Positions 37,750 through 47,061 of a stretch of DNA of 55,707 bases are shown here, piece by piece. Made by a program: the position numbers and the translations under genes. The DNA is from Nitrospinales bacterium (GTDB taxonomy: Bacteria; Nitrospinota_A; UBA7883; JACRGQ01). Below the pieces are notes generated by a model. The model did no database searches, was not told where the DNA came from, and was given only the letters and a program-made list of their open reading frames with translations. Position 1 is the first letter of the stretch; each line of letters begins with the position of its first letter. The stretch lies in the NCBI GenBank assembly GCA_023248535.1, contig JAHFEJ010000010.1:1-55707 (forward strand), given 5' to 3'.

Positions 37750-38342
37750 TGCCCCTGCATCGCGGTGCTTACCACCGCGTAATTTTGTGCCGTTCCCTCC
37801 AGCCAGCCAACGACCACCGTGACGGTCTTCATCCCGGCTATCGGCAGATTGTCGCGCACAACCCATGCGGCTTGTGGCGTGGAGCTTAACACCAGCGGAA
37901 TCGCGCTGCCGTTTTGCGTATAATCCGGGTTGGCGAACATGGCCGCCGGATCGGTCAACGCATCATTTCCGGTGTAGGTGTTTACAAGCTGGGCGGGAAT
38001 AACATCGTCGGCGGTTCCAAGAACCATGTCGGCTCCGAGATTAAAGCCCCCCATAGACCGTATGATCTCGACCTGTTCCTGCGCCAAAGCGCTTGCCTGA
38101 ACAAATTTGTTGCTGTGCTTGTTCCCACCGATAATGGTAAAGGAAATTCCGGAAAGCGCCACCAGCGCTATTGAAAAAACAACGGATGCAACCAACACCT
38201 CAAGGATCGTGAAGCCCGCTTGCCCAGTTGATCGTATCAGGCAGAACATGTTTCTCACTGTAACCACCCGGAGTAAACGGTTATCGGCCACATCTTCCTT
38301 AGTATGGTTTCTCATTATAGCCATAGGGTTACACATTTTCAT
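37746..38342 (-). CDS. pilV: PilV-like minor pilin
   Basis: Up to 198 residues. The type IV prepilin site G/FTILEVLVASVVFSIALVAL is clear, with Glu+5, followed by the PilV-like QEQVEIIRSMGG. The leader length is unsure: the frame opens at 38342 with AGGTAA near, giving a 43-residue leader, while ATG 38249 would leave only 12 residues, as is typical. It is the first gene of pilV-pilW-pilX-pilY1. No FimT or PilE gene is in the cluster. Confidence 0.86.
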   Translation of the reverse strand: MKMCNPMAIMRNHTKEDVADNRLLRVVTVRNMFCLIRSTGQAGFTILEVLVASVVFSIALVALSGISFTIIGGNKHSNKFVQASALAQEQVEIIRSMGGFNLGADMVLGTADDVIPAQLVNTYTGNDALTDPAAMFANPDYTQNGSAIPLVLSSTPQAAWVVRDNLPIAGMKTVTVVVGWLEGTAQNYAVVSTAMQGQ

Positions 38343-38607
38343 TACCTAATTATGTGCATGGACTGTGCCATCACAACCACAATTATAAACCTGTAACATC
38401 AAACAGATGCAAAGGGTTTGTAAGGGAGCATTATTTGGAAGGTGCATTTTTGTGTACTATGCCAGCAATCATTGTCAATTGCCGTCTCCTTAAAACCCGG
38501 AAGAATATGGTGTGCAGCAAACATTGCCACATAAATCCCGCTGTGCCTGACAGCGCAGAAATGTTGGAAATGCTAGAATCGCAATATGCACCACACAGGA
38601 ACAGCCT

Positions 38608-39516
38608 ATGAACGTTATTGACGCGCACGTACACCTCATCACCCGCGCGATGGTGGATGACGCCGCGCAACGGTTCCGCACGCTCTACCCCTTCGCGCAT
38701 GATGCGGTGGAAAAACGCGCCGAACGGCTCTTCGGCAAGGAATTTCTCGGCTGGCTGGACGGGATCACCCTGCAACAGCAGGCAGCCGAATGGCTGCGCG
38801 CGATGGATGCAAACGGCGTGGAGCGGGCGGTATTCTTCCCCATCTCCGGGCGGCTGGAGGATATGCGCGATTTCGTCGCGCTGGCGCCGGACCGCTTTGC
38901 GGGCTACGCATTCCTGGACGATCCCGCCGCTGCCGATGCGCCGGAGCGGCTCCGCCGCGCCGTGAACGATTACCGTCTCGTTGGCCTCAAGCTCTACCCT
39001 TCCCTGCAGCTTTTCAACTGCTGTGACGAACGGCTTTTCCCGCTCTATGCGGAGGCGCGGTCGCTTTGCATCCCGATCACCTTCCATTTCGGCATCACCC
39101 ACGCCCCGGTGGCCGACTACCGCTACACCAATCCGCTCGATCTGCAACTGGTGCTGAACCTCTTCCCCGATCTCAACATCATCGCCGCCCACTTCGGCGC
39201 CGGTTTTTTCCGCGAGGTCTGCTTGCTCGGTTTTCACAACAGGAACATCCACCTTGATACGAGCGGCACCAACAACTGGCGCGATTACACCCCCGAACGG
39301 CTGCCGCTGGAGGAAATCTTCAAACGCGCCGTGGAAATCTACTCGGCGGAACGGATCGTCTTCGGCACCGACACGGTGATCCGCCCCGGCGCCGGCTACC
39401 GCTCGGCGATCAAAGAGGAGCAGATCGGCATCGTGCGCGGCTTGAAAATTTCAGCGGGGGAACAGGAACTGATTTTGCGCGGCAACGCCCATCGCCTGTT
39501 CTTCGGGAAACGGTGA
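38608..39516 (+). CDS. Amidohydrolase-2 family protein
   Basis: A 302-residue TIM-barrel metal-dependent hydrolase or decarboxylase-like protein. The metal motif HxH is in VIDAHVHLI; a barrel histidine is in PITFHFGITH; HFGAGFF carries another; and FGTDTV holds the late Asp. These follow amidohydrolase family 2. The substrate is unknown. It is monocistronic and divergent from the pilus operon with 265 bases between. The body shows no odd features. Confidence 0.85.
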   Translation: MNVIDAHVHLITRAMVDDAAQRFRTLYPFAHDAVEKRAERLFGKEFLGWLDGITLQQQAAEWLRAMDANGVERAVFFPISGRLEDMRDFVALAPDRFAGYAFLDDPAAADAPERLRRAVNDYRLVGLKLYPSLQLFNCCDERLFPLYAEARSLCIPITFHFGITHAPVADYRYTNPLDLQLVLNLFPDLNIIAAHFGAGFFREVCLLGFHNRNIHLDTSGTNNWRDYTPERLPLEEIFKRAVEIYSAERIVFGTDTVIRPGAGYRSAIKEEQIGIVRGLKISAGEQELILRGNAHRLFFGKR

Positions 39517-39628
39517 CTTCCCCATCCGGATTACTCTGTGTGGCGCGCGGGAAAAATCTTTGGCCCTTGTCGCTATGGACGAGCGTCGACAACTGAAAAA
39601 TCCATTTCGGGGGAAAGACTGAAAAAGT

Positions 39629-40135
39629 CTACCGCTTTTTCTTGGAAGGCTTTTTCGCGGCCGCTTTTTTCTTGGCCGGTTTTGACGCGGATTTCTTTTT
39701 TGCGGGTTTTGCCGGTTTTGAGACTTTTGGCTTTGTGGACGCCTTTGAAGGAATTGCACGAACTTTTTTTACCGGTTTTTCGGCCGCTGTTTTCTTCTTC
39801 TTTTTCTCGGGTACCGCGGGCTTGAATACAAAATTCGTTATATCCGCTCCGGGAGTAAGGCACTTGATTTTCCAGTTGCCAAACGAGGGATAAAGCTTCG
39901 TAAGCTGGTAAAGAACCTTCGCGTTGTCCATAGTGGTTTCCATGATGAGCTTGAACAACTCATTGAAATCGCTTTTTATCGGCAACAACTTTGCGTTGCG
40001 CAGATCATCGGCGTAATTTTCAAGGGTGAATCCGGAATACCGTGAATAAGAAACAAATTCGGATGCATGATCCCTGATATCCGCCTTGGAGAAGCGCGGA
40101 TTGCTAAGCTCAAGCTTTACAATCTTTTTACTCAT
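39629..40135 (-). CDS. Protein with a lysine/alanine/proline-rich histone H1-like tail
   Basis: 168 residues from ATG 40135; upstream codons to 40183 look non-coding. The N-terminal 110 residues are of no family I recognise (KLELSNPRFSKADIRDHA, FNELFKLIMETTMDN). From about 120 the chain is almost only Lys, Pro, Ala and Ser (KPAKPAKKKSASKPAKKKAA), as in histone H1-like or AlgP-like tails. Such tails bind nucleic acid without sequence preference. A DNA- or RNA-binding role is inference. It stands alone between a convergent gene and a terminator. Confidence 0.7.
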   Translation of the reverse strand: MSKKIVKLELSNPRFSKADIRDHASEFVSYSRYSGFTLENYADDLRNAKLLPIKSDFNELFKLIMETTMDNAKVLYQLTKLYPSFGNWKIKCLTPGADITNFVFKPAVPEKKKKKTAAEKPVKKVRAIPSKASTKPKVSKPAKPAKKKSASKPAKKKAAAKKPSKKKR

Positions 40136-40213
40136 TTTGAATAGTAAAAAGTCTAGCATAAGCAGAGCTTGGCCTGCAAACAATAATTTACATTATTTCA
40201 AATACAAAAAAAA

Positions 40214-40237
40214 GGACCGATGAAAAATCATCGGCCC
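40214..40237 (-). terminator. Rho-independent terminator of the XRE regulator gene
   Basis: On the minus strand GGGCCGATGA and TCATCGGTCC form a 10-bp stem with one G-U pair and a 4-base loop, followed by a run of eight U (plus-strand A at 40206-40213). It lies 38 bases beyond the regulator's stop. Confidence 0.85.
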
Positions 40238-40275
40238 TCTTACTGTAATGATATATCTAGTTGTTATAAGGACAC

Positions 40276-40659
40276 TTACCGGCCTTTGTGCCCCAAAACA
40301 GTATCGACAAAGTATTCAAGGGCTTCAATATCCTTGTCGGTCTTTTTGGCATAGATATCACGGACTTTCACCATTGCGTCGGCCAGCCGAAGGTTCCGCG
40401 CGCCGTACTGCGGGTTCTTTTCCGTCACCATCGGAAGATTCTCAATCTTTTCAAAGGCAACGCTCCGGCCGGTTAGCAACCAATCAAGGGAACAACCTGC
40501 ATACCGTTGTATTTTCAGGAGATTTTCATAGGTGGGAATTTTCCCCTTTTGCCAGTAGTATTGGAAAAGCCCTTTCTCAATACCAACTTTTTTCGACCAC
40601 GAGTATGGCCGATCGCTCTTCATCAGTATCTTAAGCCTGTCTTTGAATGTTTGCGCCAT
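40276..40659 (-). CDS. XRE/CI-type helix-turn-helix regulator
   Basis: 127 residues. The N-terminal helix-turn-helix (KDRLKILMKSDRPYSWSKKVGIEKG) and the SLDWLLTG motif are typical of phage CI-like and related regulators. The C-terminal half (about 75-127) is short and helical with no peptidase dyad, so SOS-type self-cleavage is unlikely. A dyad TAATGT-TC-ACATTA at 40702-40715 lies just upstream and could be its own operator. No phage gene is near, so it could be a relic or a domesticated regulator. Confidence 0.82.
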   Translation of the reverse strand: MAQTFKDRLKILMKSDRPYSWSKKVGIEKGLFQYYWQKGKIPTYENLLKIQRYAGCSLDWLLTGRSVAFEKIENLPMVTEKNPQYGARNLRLADAMVKVRDIYAKKTDKDIEALEYFVDTVLGHKGR

Positions 40660-41080
40660 TGATTAATCCCCACAAAAATTGTCCGATAATAAGCAGCCTA
40701 CTAATGTTCACATTAATTCCTAATGATTTGGATATTAAATGATATTTTGAATGTGTGCAATATAAATTATTTCAATTACGCACAGATTCATAAGCAATAC
40801 CAGCTATTTGACAGATAATAAATGACATACATGTACGATATATTATGGTTTTATAGTGATATAAATATTTTATATGGCATATTTTCATCCATACCGCAAA
40901 GCTAGCATTATTCTTGGAATACCACTTTAGGGTTACGCTTGATACAATATTTCTCATTCTATATATAAGTTATTTTATAAGTATGGGCTTGCTAGCATAT
41001 ATTGCCATATGGCATCATCAGCTTATATCGTGAATTTATTATTCCCATCTCGGCCGTTTTTAGAATAATCTCTGTGCATC
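40660..41080. other. AT-rich gap with short palindromes
   Basis: 421 bases, much richer in A+T than neighbours. It has the dyad TAATGT-TC-ACATTA (40702-40715), the palindrome TACATGTA near 40830, and the perfect palindrome TGCCATATGGCA (41003-41014) 67 bases before thiL. No coding frame with a ribosome site. It may be an insertion scar or a regulatory region shared by the divergent genes. Confidence 0.55.
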
Positions 41081-42028
41081 ATGAAAGAATTTGAGCTGAT
41101 AAAATACATCCGCAAAACCTTCCAAGAAAACAATCGAAAAAAAAACCTTCTAGTCCCTATTGGTGATGATTGCTCGGTGCTTGTCCCGCCAAAAGGGATG
41201 GCACAGGTGACTACTATTGACTCCCTCGTTGAGGGAAACCATTTTTCGAGCAAGTATTTCACGCCCCGGGAAATAGGCCGCAAAGCATTACGGGTTAATC
41301 TGTCAGATCTCGCTTCCATGGGCGCCCTCCCCCCCTATTATGCATGGCTGGTTTTCGCTATTCCCTCCAATTATTCAGATACATCCATCATGGGCATTCT
41401 TGCCGGGGTCAAAGAAGATTGTAAGCGCTATGATGTGACTCTTGCCGGTGGCAATATAACCGGCTCGGCCGAATTCCAAATTCACCTCGCCCTATCAGGC
41501 TGGGTAAAACCCCGAAAAATGCTTACCCGTTCCGGTGCGCGTCCAGGCGATCACATTTTTATCACGGGAACTATCGGGGCATCCACCCTCGCCTATCAAC
41601 AGTTCAAGGCAGGTAAACGCCCCTATCCTTGGTTGGTGAAACGATGGGCCAACCCGGAGCCAAAACTCGGGATAGGAATATTCCTCGCCGAAAACAAGCT
41701 GGCCACAGCTTGTATCGATGTAAGCGACGGTGTTTTTCAGGATCTCGGGCACATTATCAAGGCATCCAATGCGGGGGCCGAACTATTTTGGGAAAAGCTG
41801 CCAATTTTCCCGCGCCTAAAAAAATTGAATCCGACACCCCAGATGATCGGGTTCGGTGAAGATTATGAACTGCTCTTTACGGTAAGCCCCCGTAACCTGA
41901 AAAAGCTGAAACCTCTCTCTCTTCAGATCACGGAAATTGGAAGAGTAACAAAACACGGGTTAAAAGTTTATAGTTCCAACGGAGAGGAAATTAATGCAAC
42001 CAACATTGGCTTCAGTCACTTAGCATAA
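41081..42028 (+). CDS. thiL: Thiamine-monophosphate kinase
   Basis: A 315-residue ThiL, which phosphorylates thiamine monophosphate to the active cofactor. Motifs: IGDDCSVL, DSLVEGNHF, LRVNLSDLASMGA, TRSGARPGD, DVSDGVFQDLGHI and GEDYELLFT. The usual GGDT is GGNI (LAGGNITGS), changing a metal-binding aspartate to asparagine. The ATG has only a weak ribosome site. Codon use and AT-rich upstream sequence differ a little from nearby genes. A thiamine-binding protein gene is 4.7 kb downstream. Confidence 0.92.
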   Translation: MKEFELIKYIRKTFQENNRKKNLLVPIGDDCSVLVPPKGMAQVTTIDSLVEGNHFSSKYFTPREIGRKALRVNLSDLASMGALPPYYAWLVFAIPSNYSDTSIMGILAGVKEDCKRYDVTLAGGNITGSAEFQIHLALSGWVKPRKMLTRSGARPGDHIFITGTIGASTLAYQQFKAGKRPYPWLVKRWANPEPKLGIGIFLAENKLATACIDVSDGVFQDLGHIIKASNAGAELFWEKLPIFPRLKKLNPTPQMIGFGEDYELLFTVSPRNLKKLKPLSLQITEIGRVTKHGLKVYSSNGEEINATNIGFSHLA

Positions 42029-42178
42029 ACGTATGCAATTATATTTCATCACGTTACCACTATATAGGGCATCATTTCCAAACCTTACCACAACATATTG
42101 ATTTGGCTCTTTACTTATTCCCTCTATCCCGATAGAATAAACCAATAATTTCGTAAAGATTAGGGGGGTTCTGCCGAA

Positions 42179-45100
42179 ATGTATTTTAAGAGCTTGGAAA
42201 TCTCCGGTTTCAAATCCTTTGTCGACCACACAAATATCACATTTGGCGAGGGGCTTACCGGTATCGTCGGCCCCAACGGCTGCGGTAAAAGCAATATCTC
42301 CGATGCCATCCGCTGGGTATTGGGCGAGCAACGCCCCAAAATGCTCCGTGGCGCCTCGATGCAGGATTTTATTTTTAACGGTTCATCGGGACGAAAGCCG
42401 TCTGGCATGGCGGAAGTTTCCATTACCATTGCCGAAATCCAGGGGATGGTTAAAAAACCAGAATTGGCGGAATTTGATGAAGTTACCGTTACTCGCCGCC
42501 TCTACCGGAGCGGTGAATCCGAGTACCTCATCAACAGAACGCCATGCCGTCTAAAGGATGTGGTGGATCTCTTCCTTGATACCGGGATATCGACCAGAGC
42601 CTTCTCAATCATTGAGCAGGATCAGGTGCAGCGGATTGTTACCAGCAAACCGGAAGACCGCCGCTTTATCATTGAAGAAGCCGCCGGCATTATGAAATAC
42701 AAACACCAGCGTCAGGACGCGCTGAATAAAATGCAAAACGCCGCCACCAATCTTTCGCGTGTATCCGACATAATCAACGAGCTTGAGCGGCAGCGCAACT
42801 CGCTCAAACGGCAGGCTGGCAAAGCGGAGCGCTACAAGGCGGCGCGCAGCGAAGCTAACCGGCTGATGTTGGCGACCAGTGCCGATGAGTGGCGCAACCT
42901 CAACGCGGCCGAAACTTCGTTGACGGGTGAAATAAGCCGGCTGGAGGAAGCGCGCGCGTCAATGGACACGGATATTGCCACCCGGCGCAACAACCAAGCC
43001 ACGTTACAAAGCTCCATAAACGAATTGGCGGAAAACATTTCCCATTTGAAGGAATCGGAATACCAGATCGGAAGTTCCATCGAGCGCAACCAGAGCAAGA
43101 TAACAGTGTTCACCAATCAGATGGACGAGGCGGAACGCACGGTGGAACGCCTGGGCGGGGAAACGATGGAGATCGACCGCCGTCTTGAATCCTTGCAACA
43201 TGAAATGCGGGAGAAATCGGAAGAACTGGCCAACCTTGAGGCGCGGCTGGAGCAAAAGAACGACGAGATGAGCCGCAAGCGGAAAGACCTTGCCGCGGTG
43301 CAGGAAGAGATCACGGCAATCGCGCGGGAAATTTCCTTTTCCGAACGCGAAGCCCTTGGCGCGGCCGGCCGCCTCTCACAAGCCAACTCGGCCCTTGCAT
43401 CCCACCGTACCCGCGTGGAGATGCAGGAGAAACGCGCCGCCCACATCGAGCGGGAACGCACCGAAGCCGAGGCCGCGCGCGACGGCAACGTGTTGCAGCG
43501 GGATGAAAAATTCAGCCAGTTAGCCGGGCGCGAAGAACGCTTCACTACCCTGCAAAACGAGTTTGCGGGCCTGACTGAGCGGAAAAACAGCCTTGTTCAA
43601 CAGCACAGAGAAAAAGAAGCGTCGATTAACGAAGCAACAACCCGTATCACCCAGCTTAAAGCGCGGCGGGAATCGCTAAGAGAAATTGACGAGAAGAATG
43701 AAGGATTTCAGGAAGGCATTCGCCGCCTGCTCAAGCTGAAAGCGGAAAATAACAGTGTGGCATCACGTCTTAAAGGCTCGCTGGCGGACCGGTTGAAAGC
43801 CGACGCACGCATAGAAACCGCGCTCGAAACCGTGTTAGGGGAAAAACTGCAGGCGCTCATCACCGCCGAGCCTTCCGAGGCGGTGGCCGCCATTGAATTG
43901 CTGCGTGAAGGGAACATGGGACGCGGCACCTTCCTTCCCCTCGCCGATGGCCGCAACGGAATGTCCGCTCCGTCCCTTGTGGGGCATGAGGGCGTTATCG
44001 GTTATGCCGCCGATCTGGTGAACACCGATGACGAACTCAAGCCTCTCGTGCACCGGCTGCTACATGAAGTTGTCTTTGTGGAAAATATCGACTCGGCCCT
44101 GCGCCTGCACAAAGCGCTTGGCGTTACCTGCGTGACTTTGCGCGGCGATGTGCTGGACCGGAGCGGCCTCATCTCAGGCGGCTCAACCGGTTCCGCGGCC
44201 GGGGGTATCCTGCAACGCAAACGGACAATCGAGGAACTGGCCGCCGCCATCGGCGAGAATGAAATCAGTCTCGCCGCACTGAACGGGCAGATGCGTGAAA
44301 TACTAGCGCAGCTTGCCGCGGTTGAACAGGCCGCCAGTGAAAATGCAAAGGCTTTAAAAGGGGAAGAACTCCACCTCGTCCACGAGCGGAAAGATATTGA
44401 AGGGTTGGATAATGAACTCAAACGCCAGCAGCAAAGGCTCGAGGCCTTGAGCGCGGAAGCCGCCGCACTTGCGCTTGAAAAAGAAAGCCTGGCGCGTGAA
44501 ATTGAAAAGGGAGAAGCCTCCATCGCGGAAATTAACCGTGTGAAGGCGGAACTCGATAAAGAAATCGAAGCCGCCCGCGAACGCCAGAACGAAGCCCGCC
44601 AACGCTTAACCGGCATCCAACAGGATGCAACCGAAACCGAAGTCGCGCTCACCTCACTGCGAGGCGAGAAGAATATGGCTCAGGCCGACAAAACGCGGCT
44701 GGAAAATTCCCAGAAAGAAAGCTATAGCCGCATCGGAGCCGTCCGCGCCGAAATAGAGGCGGCCAACCGGCGTAAAAAAGAATTGGAAGATTCCATTGCC
44801 GGCCTGAAGGATGAAATTCACGAAAACCTTGACCGGCGGCATGCCCTATCCGGCCAATTGCAGAAACTGGGGGAGAAACACGAATCCTTGCGCAGCGAAC
44901 TGGAAAAGCTGGACGAGGAAGTGCGCAATCATGCGGCAACGCTGGAACAGGCACGCGAATCGCTGAGCGAATCAAAACTGCGCCACAGCGAAACCGTTCT
45001 TCGAATGCAGACGCTGGCGGACCGGGCTATCGAATACGGCCTTACCATGGATGAAATCACAGCCTTTGATACCGCCGAAATAAATATTGAAGAAAGCCAG

Positions 45101-45775
45101 GCGCGCCTGCTGGAACTCCGCGAGCAGATCGCCAAGATTGGCGATGTAAACCTGGAAGCCATTGAAGATTTCCGCCAGGTGGAGGAGCGGGTCAATTTTC
45201 TCACCGCTCAACGCGACGATCTTTTGAAGTCCATCGAAGGGCTGCAAAAAGTGATCGACAAGATCAACCACACCACCAAGCAGCTTTTCGAGGATACGTT
45301 CGTGTTGGTTCGGGATAATTTCAAGGAGTTGTTTGTCCGCCTTTTCAACGGCGGTGAAGCAGACATGGTGCTGACCGACGAAAACAATGTATTGGAAAGC
45401 GGGATCGAGATTATCGCCCGCCCTCCCGGCAAAAAGCGCCAACCGCTTACGCTGCTTTCGATGGGAGAAAAATCAATGACCGCCGTCGCCGTGCTCTTCT
45501 CTGTTTTCAAGGTAAAGCCTTCGCCTTTCTGTCTCCTTGACGAAGTTGATGCGCCGCTCGACGACGCCAATATCGGACGCTTCAAGGGAGTGCTGCGGGA
45601 ATTCACCGACCGCACGCAATTTTTGGTCATCACGCACAATCAAAAGACCATGGCTTTTGCCGACCGGCTTTATGGTATCACCATGCAGGAACCCGGCGTA
45701 TCGAAGATCCTTTCCGTTGACTTGGTGGATACTGAAGACTCAAGCCGCGACCGGCTGCAACTGGTACACGCCTAG
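42179..45775 (+). CDS. smc: Chromosome segregation protein SMC
   Basis: 1198 residues, the normal length. Walker A GPNGCGKSNISDAIRWVLGEQ (residues about 32-52; written in part as PNGCGKSN) opens the N-terminal head. A coiled coil of about 330 residues, a hinge (about 520-680, ending VLDRSGLISGG), the return coil and the C-terminal head follow. The head has Walker B FCLLDEVDAPLDDAN. The ABC signature is LLSMGEKSMTA where LSGGEK is usual. The protein condenses and segregates chromosomes with ScpA and ScpB, which are not in this window. It has a G-rich ribosome site. Confidence 0.97.
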   Translation: MYFKSLEISGFKSFVDHTNITFGEGLTGIVGPNGCGKSNISDAIRWVLGEQRPKMLRGASMQDFIFNGSSGRKPSGMAEVSITIAEIQGMVKKPELAEFDEVTVTRRLYRSGESEYLINRTPCRLKDVVDLFLDTGISTRAFSIIEQDQVQRIVTSKPEDRRFIIEEAAGIMKYKHQRQDALNKMQNAATNLSRVSDIINELERQRNSLKRQAGKAERYKAARSEANRLMLATSADEWRNLNAAETSLTGEISRLEEARASMDTDIATRRNNQATLQSSINELAENISHLKESEYQIGSSIERNQSKITVFTNQMDEAERTVERLGGETMEIDRRLESLQHEMREKSEELANLEARLEQKNDEMSRKRKDLAAVQEEITAIAREISFSEREALGAAGRLSQANSALASHRTRVEMQEKRAAHIERERTEAEAARDGNVLQRDEKFSQLAGREERFTTLQNEFAGLTERKNSLVQQHREKEASINEATTRITQLKARRESLREIDEKNEGFQEGIRRLLKLKAENNSVASRLKGSLADRLKADARIETALETVLGEKLQALITAEPSEAVAAIELLREGNMGRGTFLPLADGRNGMSAPSLVGHEGVIGYAADLVNTDDELKPLVHRLLHEVVFVENIDSALRLHKALGVTCVTLRGDVLDRSGLISGGSTGSAAGGILQRKRTIEELAAAIGENEISLAALNGQMREILAQLAAVEQAASENAKALKGEELHLVHERKDIEGLDNELKRQQQRLEALSAEAAALALEKESLAREIEKGEASIAEINRVKAELDKEIEAARERQNEARQRLTGIQQDATETEVALTSLRGEKNMAQADKTRLENSQKESYSRIGAVRAEIEAANRRKKELEDSIAGLKDEIHENLDRRHALSGQLQKLGEKHESLRSELEKLDEEVRNHAATLEQARESLSESKLRHSETVLRMQTLADRAIEYGLTMDEITAFDTAEINIEESQARLLELREQIAKIGDVNLEAIEDFRQVEERVNFLTAQRDDLLKSIEGLQKVIDKINHTTKQLFEDTFVLVRDNFKELFVRLFNGGEADMVLTDENNVLESGIEIIARPPGKKRQPLTLLSMGEKSMTAVAVLFSVFKVKPSPFCLLDEVDAPLDDANIGRFKGVLREFTDRTQFLVITHNQKTMAFADRLYGITMQEPGVSKILSVDLVDTEDSSRDRLQLVHA

Positions 45776-45782
45776 GCCTCTC

Positions 45783-46229
45783 ATGAATATCCGGTTCACC
45801 GCCGCAACGCAGGCGGATGAACCGGCTATCCGGATTCTCCTCAAGGATGCCGGGTTGCCGCATGAGGATTTTGCGGCTCACCTTTCATCGTTCATTACGG
45901 CCAAAGATGGCGATACACTTGCTGGCGCCGTTGGAATGGAAGCGTATGGTCCGGCCGCGCTAGTCCGATCGCTTGCGGTCGCTGTGCCGTTTCGCGGGGC
46001 GGGCATTGGCGGCATGCTTTACGAACGCATTGAACAGCAGGCACGCGGCAGCGGCGTGCACACGCTTTATCTTTTGACACAAACCGCGGAACATTTTTTC
46101 ACGAAGCGTGGTTACCGCATCGTTAAAAGGGGAGATGCGCCGGTGGCATTGTGGCAGACCGCGGAATTTTTATCACTTTGCCCGGCCAACGCTATCTGCA
46201 TGAAAAAGGAAATTCGTCAAGCACCTTGA
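45783..46229 (+). CDS. GNAT acetyltransferase, ArsN2-like
   Basis: 148 residues from ATG 45783, 7 bases after smc; frames open further upstream overlap smc. GNAT fold with acetyl-CoA loop VPFRGAGIGGML. The pattern GLPHEDFAAHL, MEAYGPAALVRSLAV, LYLLTQTAEHFFTKRGY and FLSLCPANAICMKK matches the ArsN2 group linked to arsenic resistance. No ars genes are nearby, so another amine substrate is possible. The coding end forms half of a terminator stem. Confidence 0.8.
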   Translation: MNIRFTAATQADEPAIRILLKDAGLPHEDFAAHLSSFITAKDGDTLAGAVGMEAYGPAALVRSLAVAVPFRGAGIGGMLYERIEQQARGSGVHTLYLLTQTAEHFFTKRGYRIVKRGDAPVALWQTAEFLSLCPANAICMKKEIRQAP

Positions 46230-46235
46230 CGAATT
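46211..46235 (+). terminator. Terminator overlapping the acetyltransferase stop codon
   Basis: Perfect 11-bp stem AATTCGTCAAG (46211-46221) and CTTGACGAATT (46225-46235) with a 3-base loop; the TGA stop is within the second arm. The U-run is interrupted (CTAAAAAAATATTTTTTT follows), so strength is uncertain. Confidence 0.6.
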
Positions 46236-46262
46236 CTAAAAAAATATTTTTTTCATCACACG

Positions 46263-46290
46263 TTGACAATAAACAGATATTTGCTACCAT
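46263..46290 (+). promoter_or_regulatory. Sigma70 promoter for fis
   Basis: Perfect TTGACA (46263-46268) and TACCAT (46285-46290) with a 16-base spacer, about 80 bases before the fis ATG, just after the terminator. Confidence 0.55.
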
Positions 46291-46369
46291 TACATTCATA
46301 CTCCGTGTCGAATTGGGGAGTTGGAGTGGTTGGTTCGCAGTTTCATTTTCCGCGGGTGTTTTTTCATTT

Positions 46370-46603
46370 ATGACGAATACTATTGATGACGTCCTTAACC
46401 GGGCGCTTAAAGAGCATTTATCGAAAATGCGTTCAGTGCCCAACGGGCATCTGCACGGCATGATCATGGGCGCGGTTGAAAAATCATTGCTCAAAATGGT
46501 GATCAGCGAAACTGATGGAAACCAGTCGGACGCCTCTCGCATCCTTGGCATCAATCGCAATACGTTGCGCAAAAAAATTAAAGAATATCGCCTGGAAGTG
46601 TGA
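46370..46603 (+). CDS. fis: Fis-family DNA-binding protein
   Basis: 77 residues from ATG 46370; a longer frame to 46151 overlaps the acetyltransferase and terminator. The C-terminal helix-turn-helix (NQSDASRILGINRNTLRKKIKEYRL; in part ASRILGINRNTLRKKI) is the Fis/HTH_8 type. Similar small proteins are Fis-like nucleoid proteins or the DNA-binding ends of NtrC regulators; here the gene is stand-alone. An 80-base leader follows a good promoter. Confidence 0.88.
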   Translation: MTNTIDDVLNRALKEHLSKMRSVPNGHLHGMIMGAVEKSLLKMVISETDGNQSDASRILGINRNTLRKKIKEYRLEV

Positions 46604-46719
46604 CGGAAAAGGAAATGACTCTGTCAATTCTCCTTTTCATGCACGAAAACCCCGCGCGGCTAATGGTTTTGCTGCTTTTCTTTCTGCTGGTATAGTCCAC
46701 CGTATTATCTGGAGGATAC

Positions 46720-47028
46720 ATGGTATTGCTCGAATTCAGCATGACGCCGCTAGACAAGGGCGAAAGTGTAAGTGAATACGTTGCCCGCTCCGTTGACATC
46801 ATTGACAAAAGCGGCCTCCCCTACCGGCTCAACCCCATGGGAACGGTCATCGAAGGGGAATTTGACCAAGTAATGGGTGTGGTAAAAGAATGTTTTGAGC
46901 GGATGTCGCGGGATTGCGGACGCATCTCCACCACAATCAAAATCGATTATCGCAAAGGGAAATCGGGTCGGCTCGATTCCAAGATAGATAGCGTTAAAAA
47001 ACGTCTTGGCCGCGACATCAAAAGCTGA
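46720..47028 (+). CDS. MTH1187/YqgV-type thiamine-binding protein
   Basis: A 102-residue small ferredoxin-like protein of the old DUF77 family: MVLLEFSMTPLDKGESVSEYVA, RLNPMGTVIEGE and DQVMGVVKECFE. Structures of family members bind thiamine. GGAGG precedes the ATG. It has no operon partner; the nearest thiamine gene is thiL. Confidence 0.85.
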   Translation: MVLLEFSMTPLDKGESVSEYVARSVDIIDKSGLPYRLNPMGTVIEGEFDQVMGVVKECFERMSRDCGRISTTIKIDYRKGKSGRLDSKIDSVKKRLGRDIKS

Positions 47029-47061
47029 TACCCATTAATCAGGCAAGGCGGACAACGGCAA

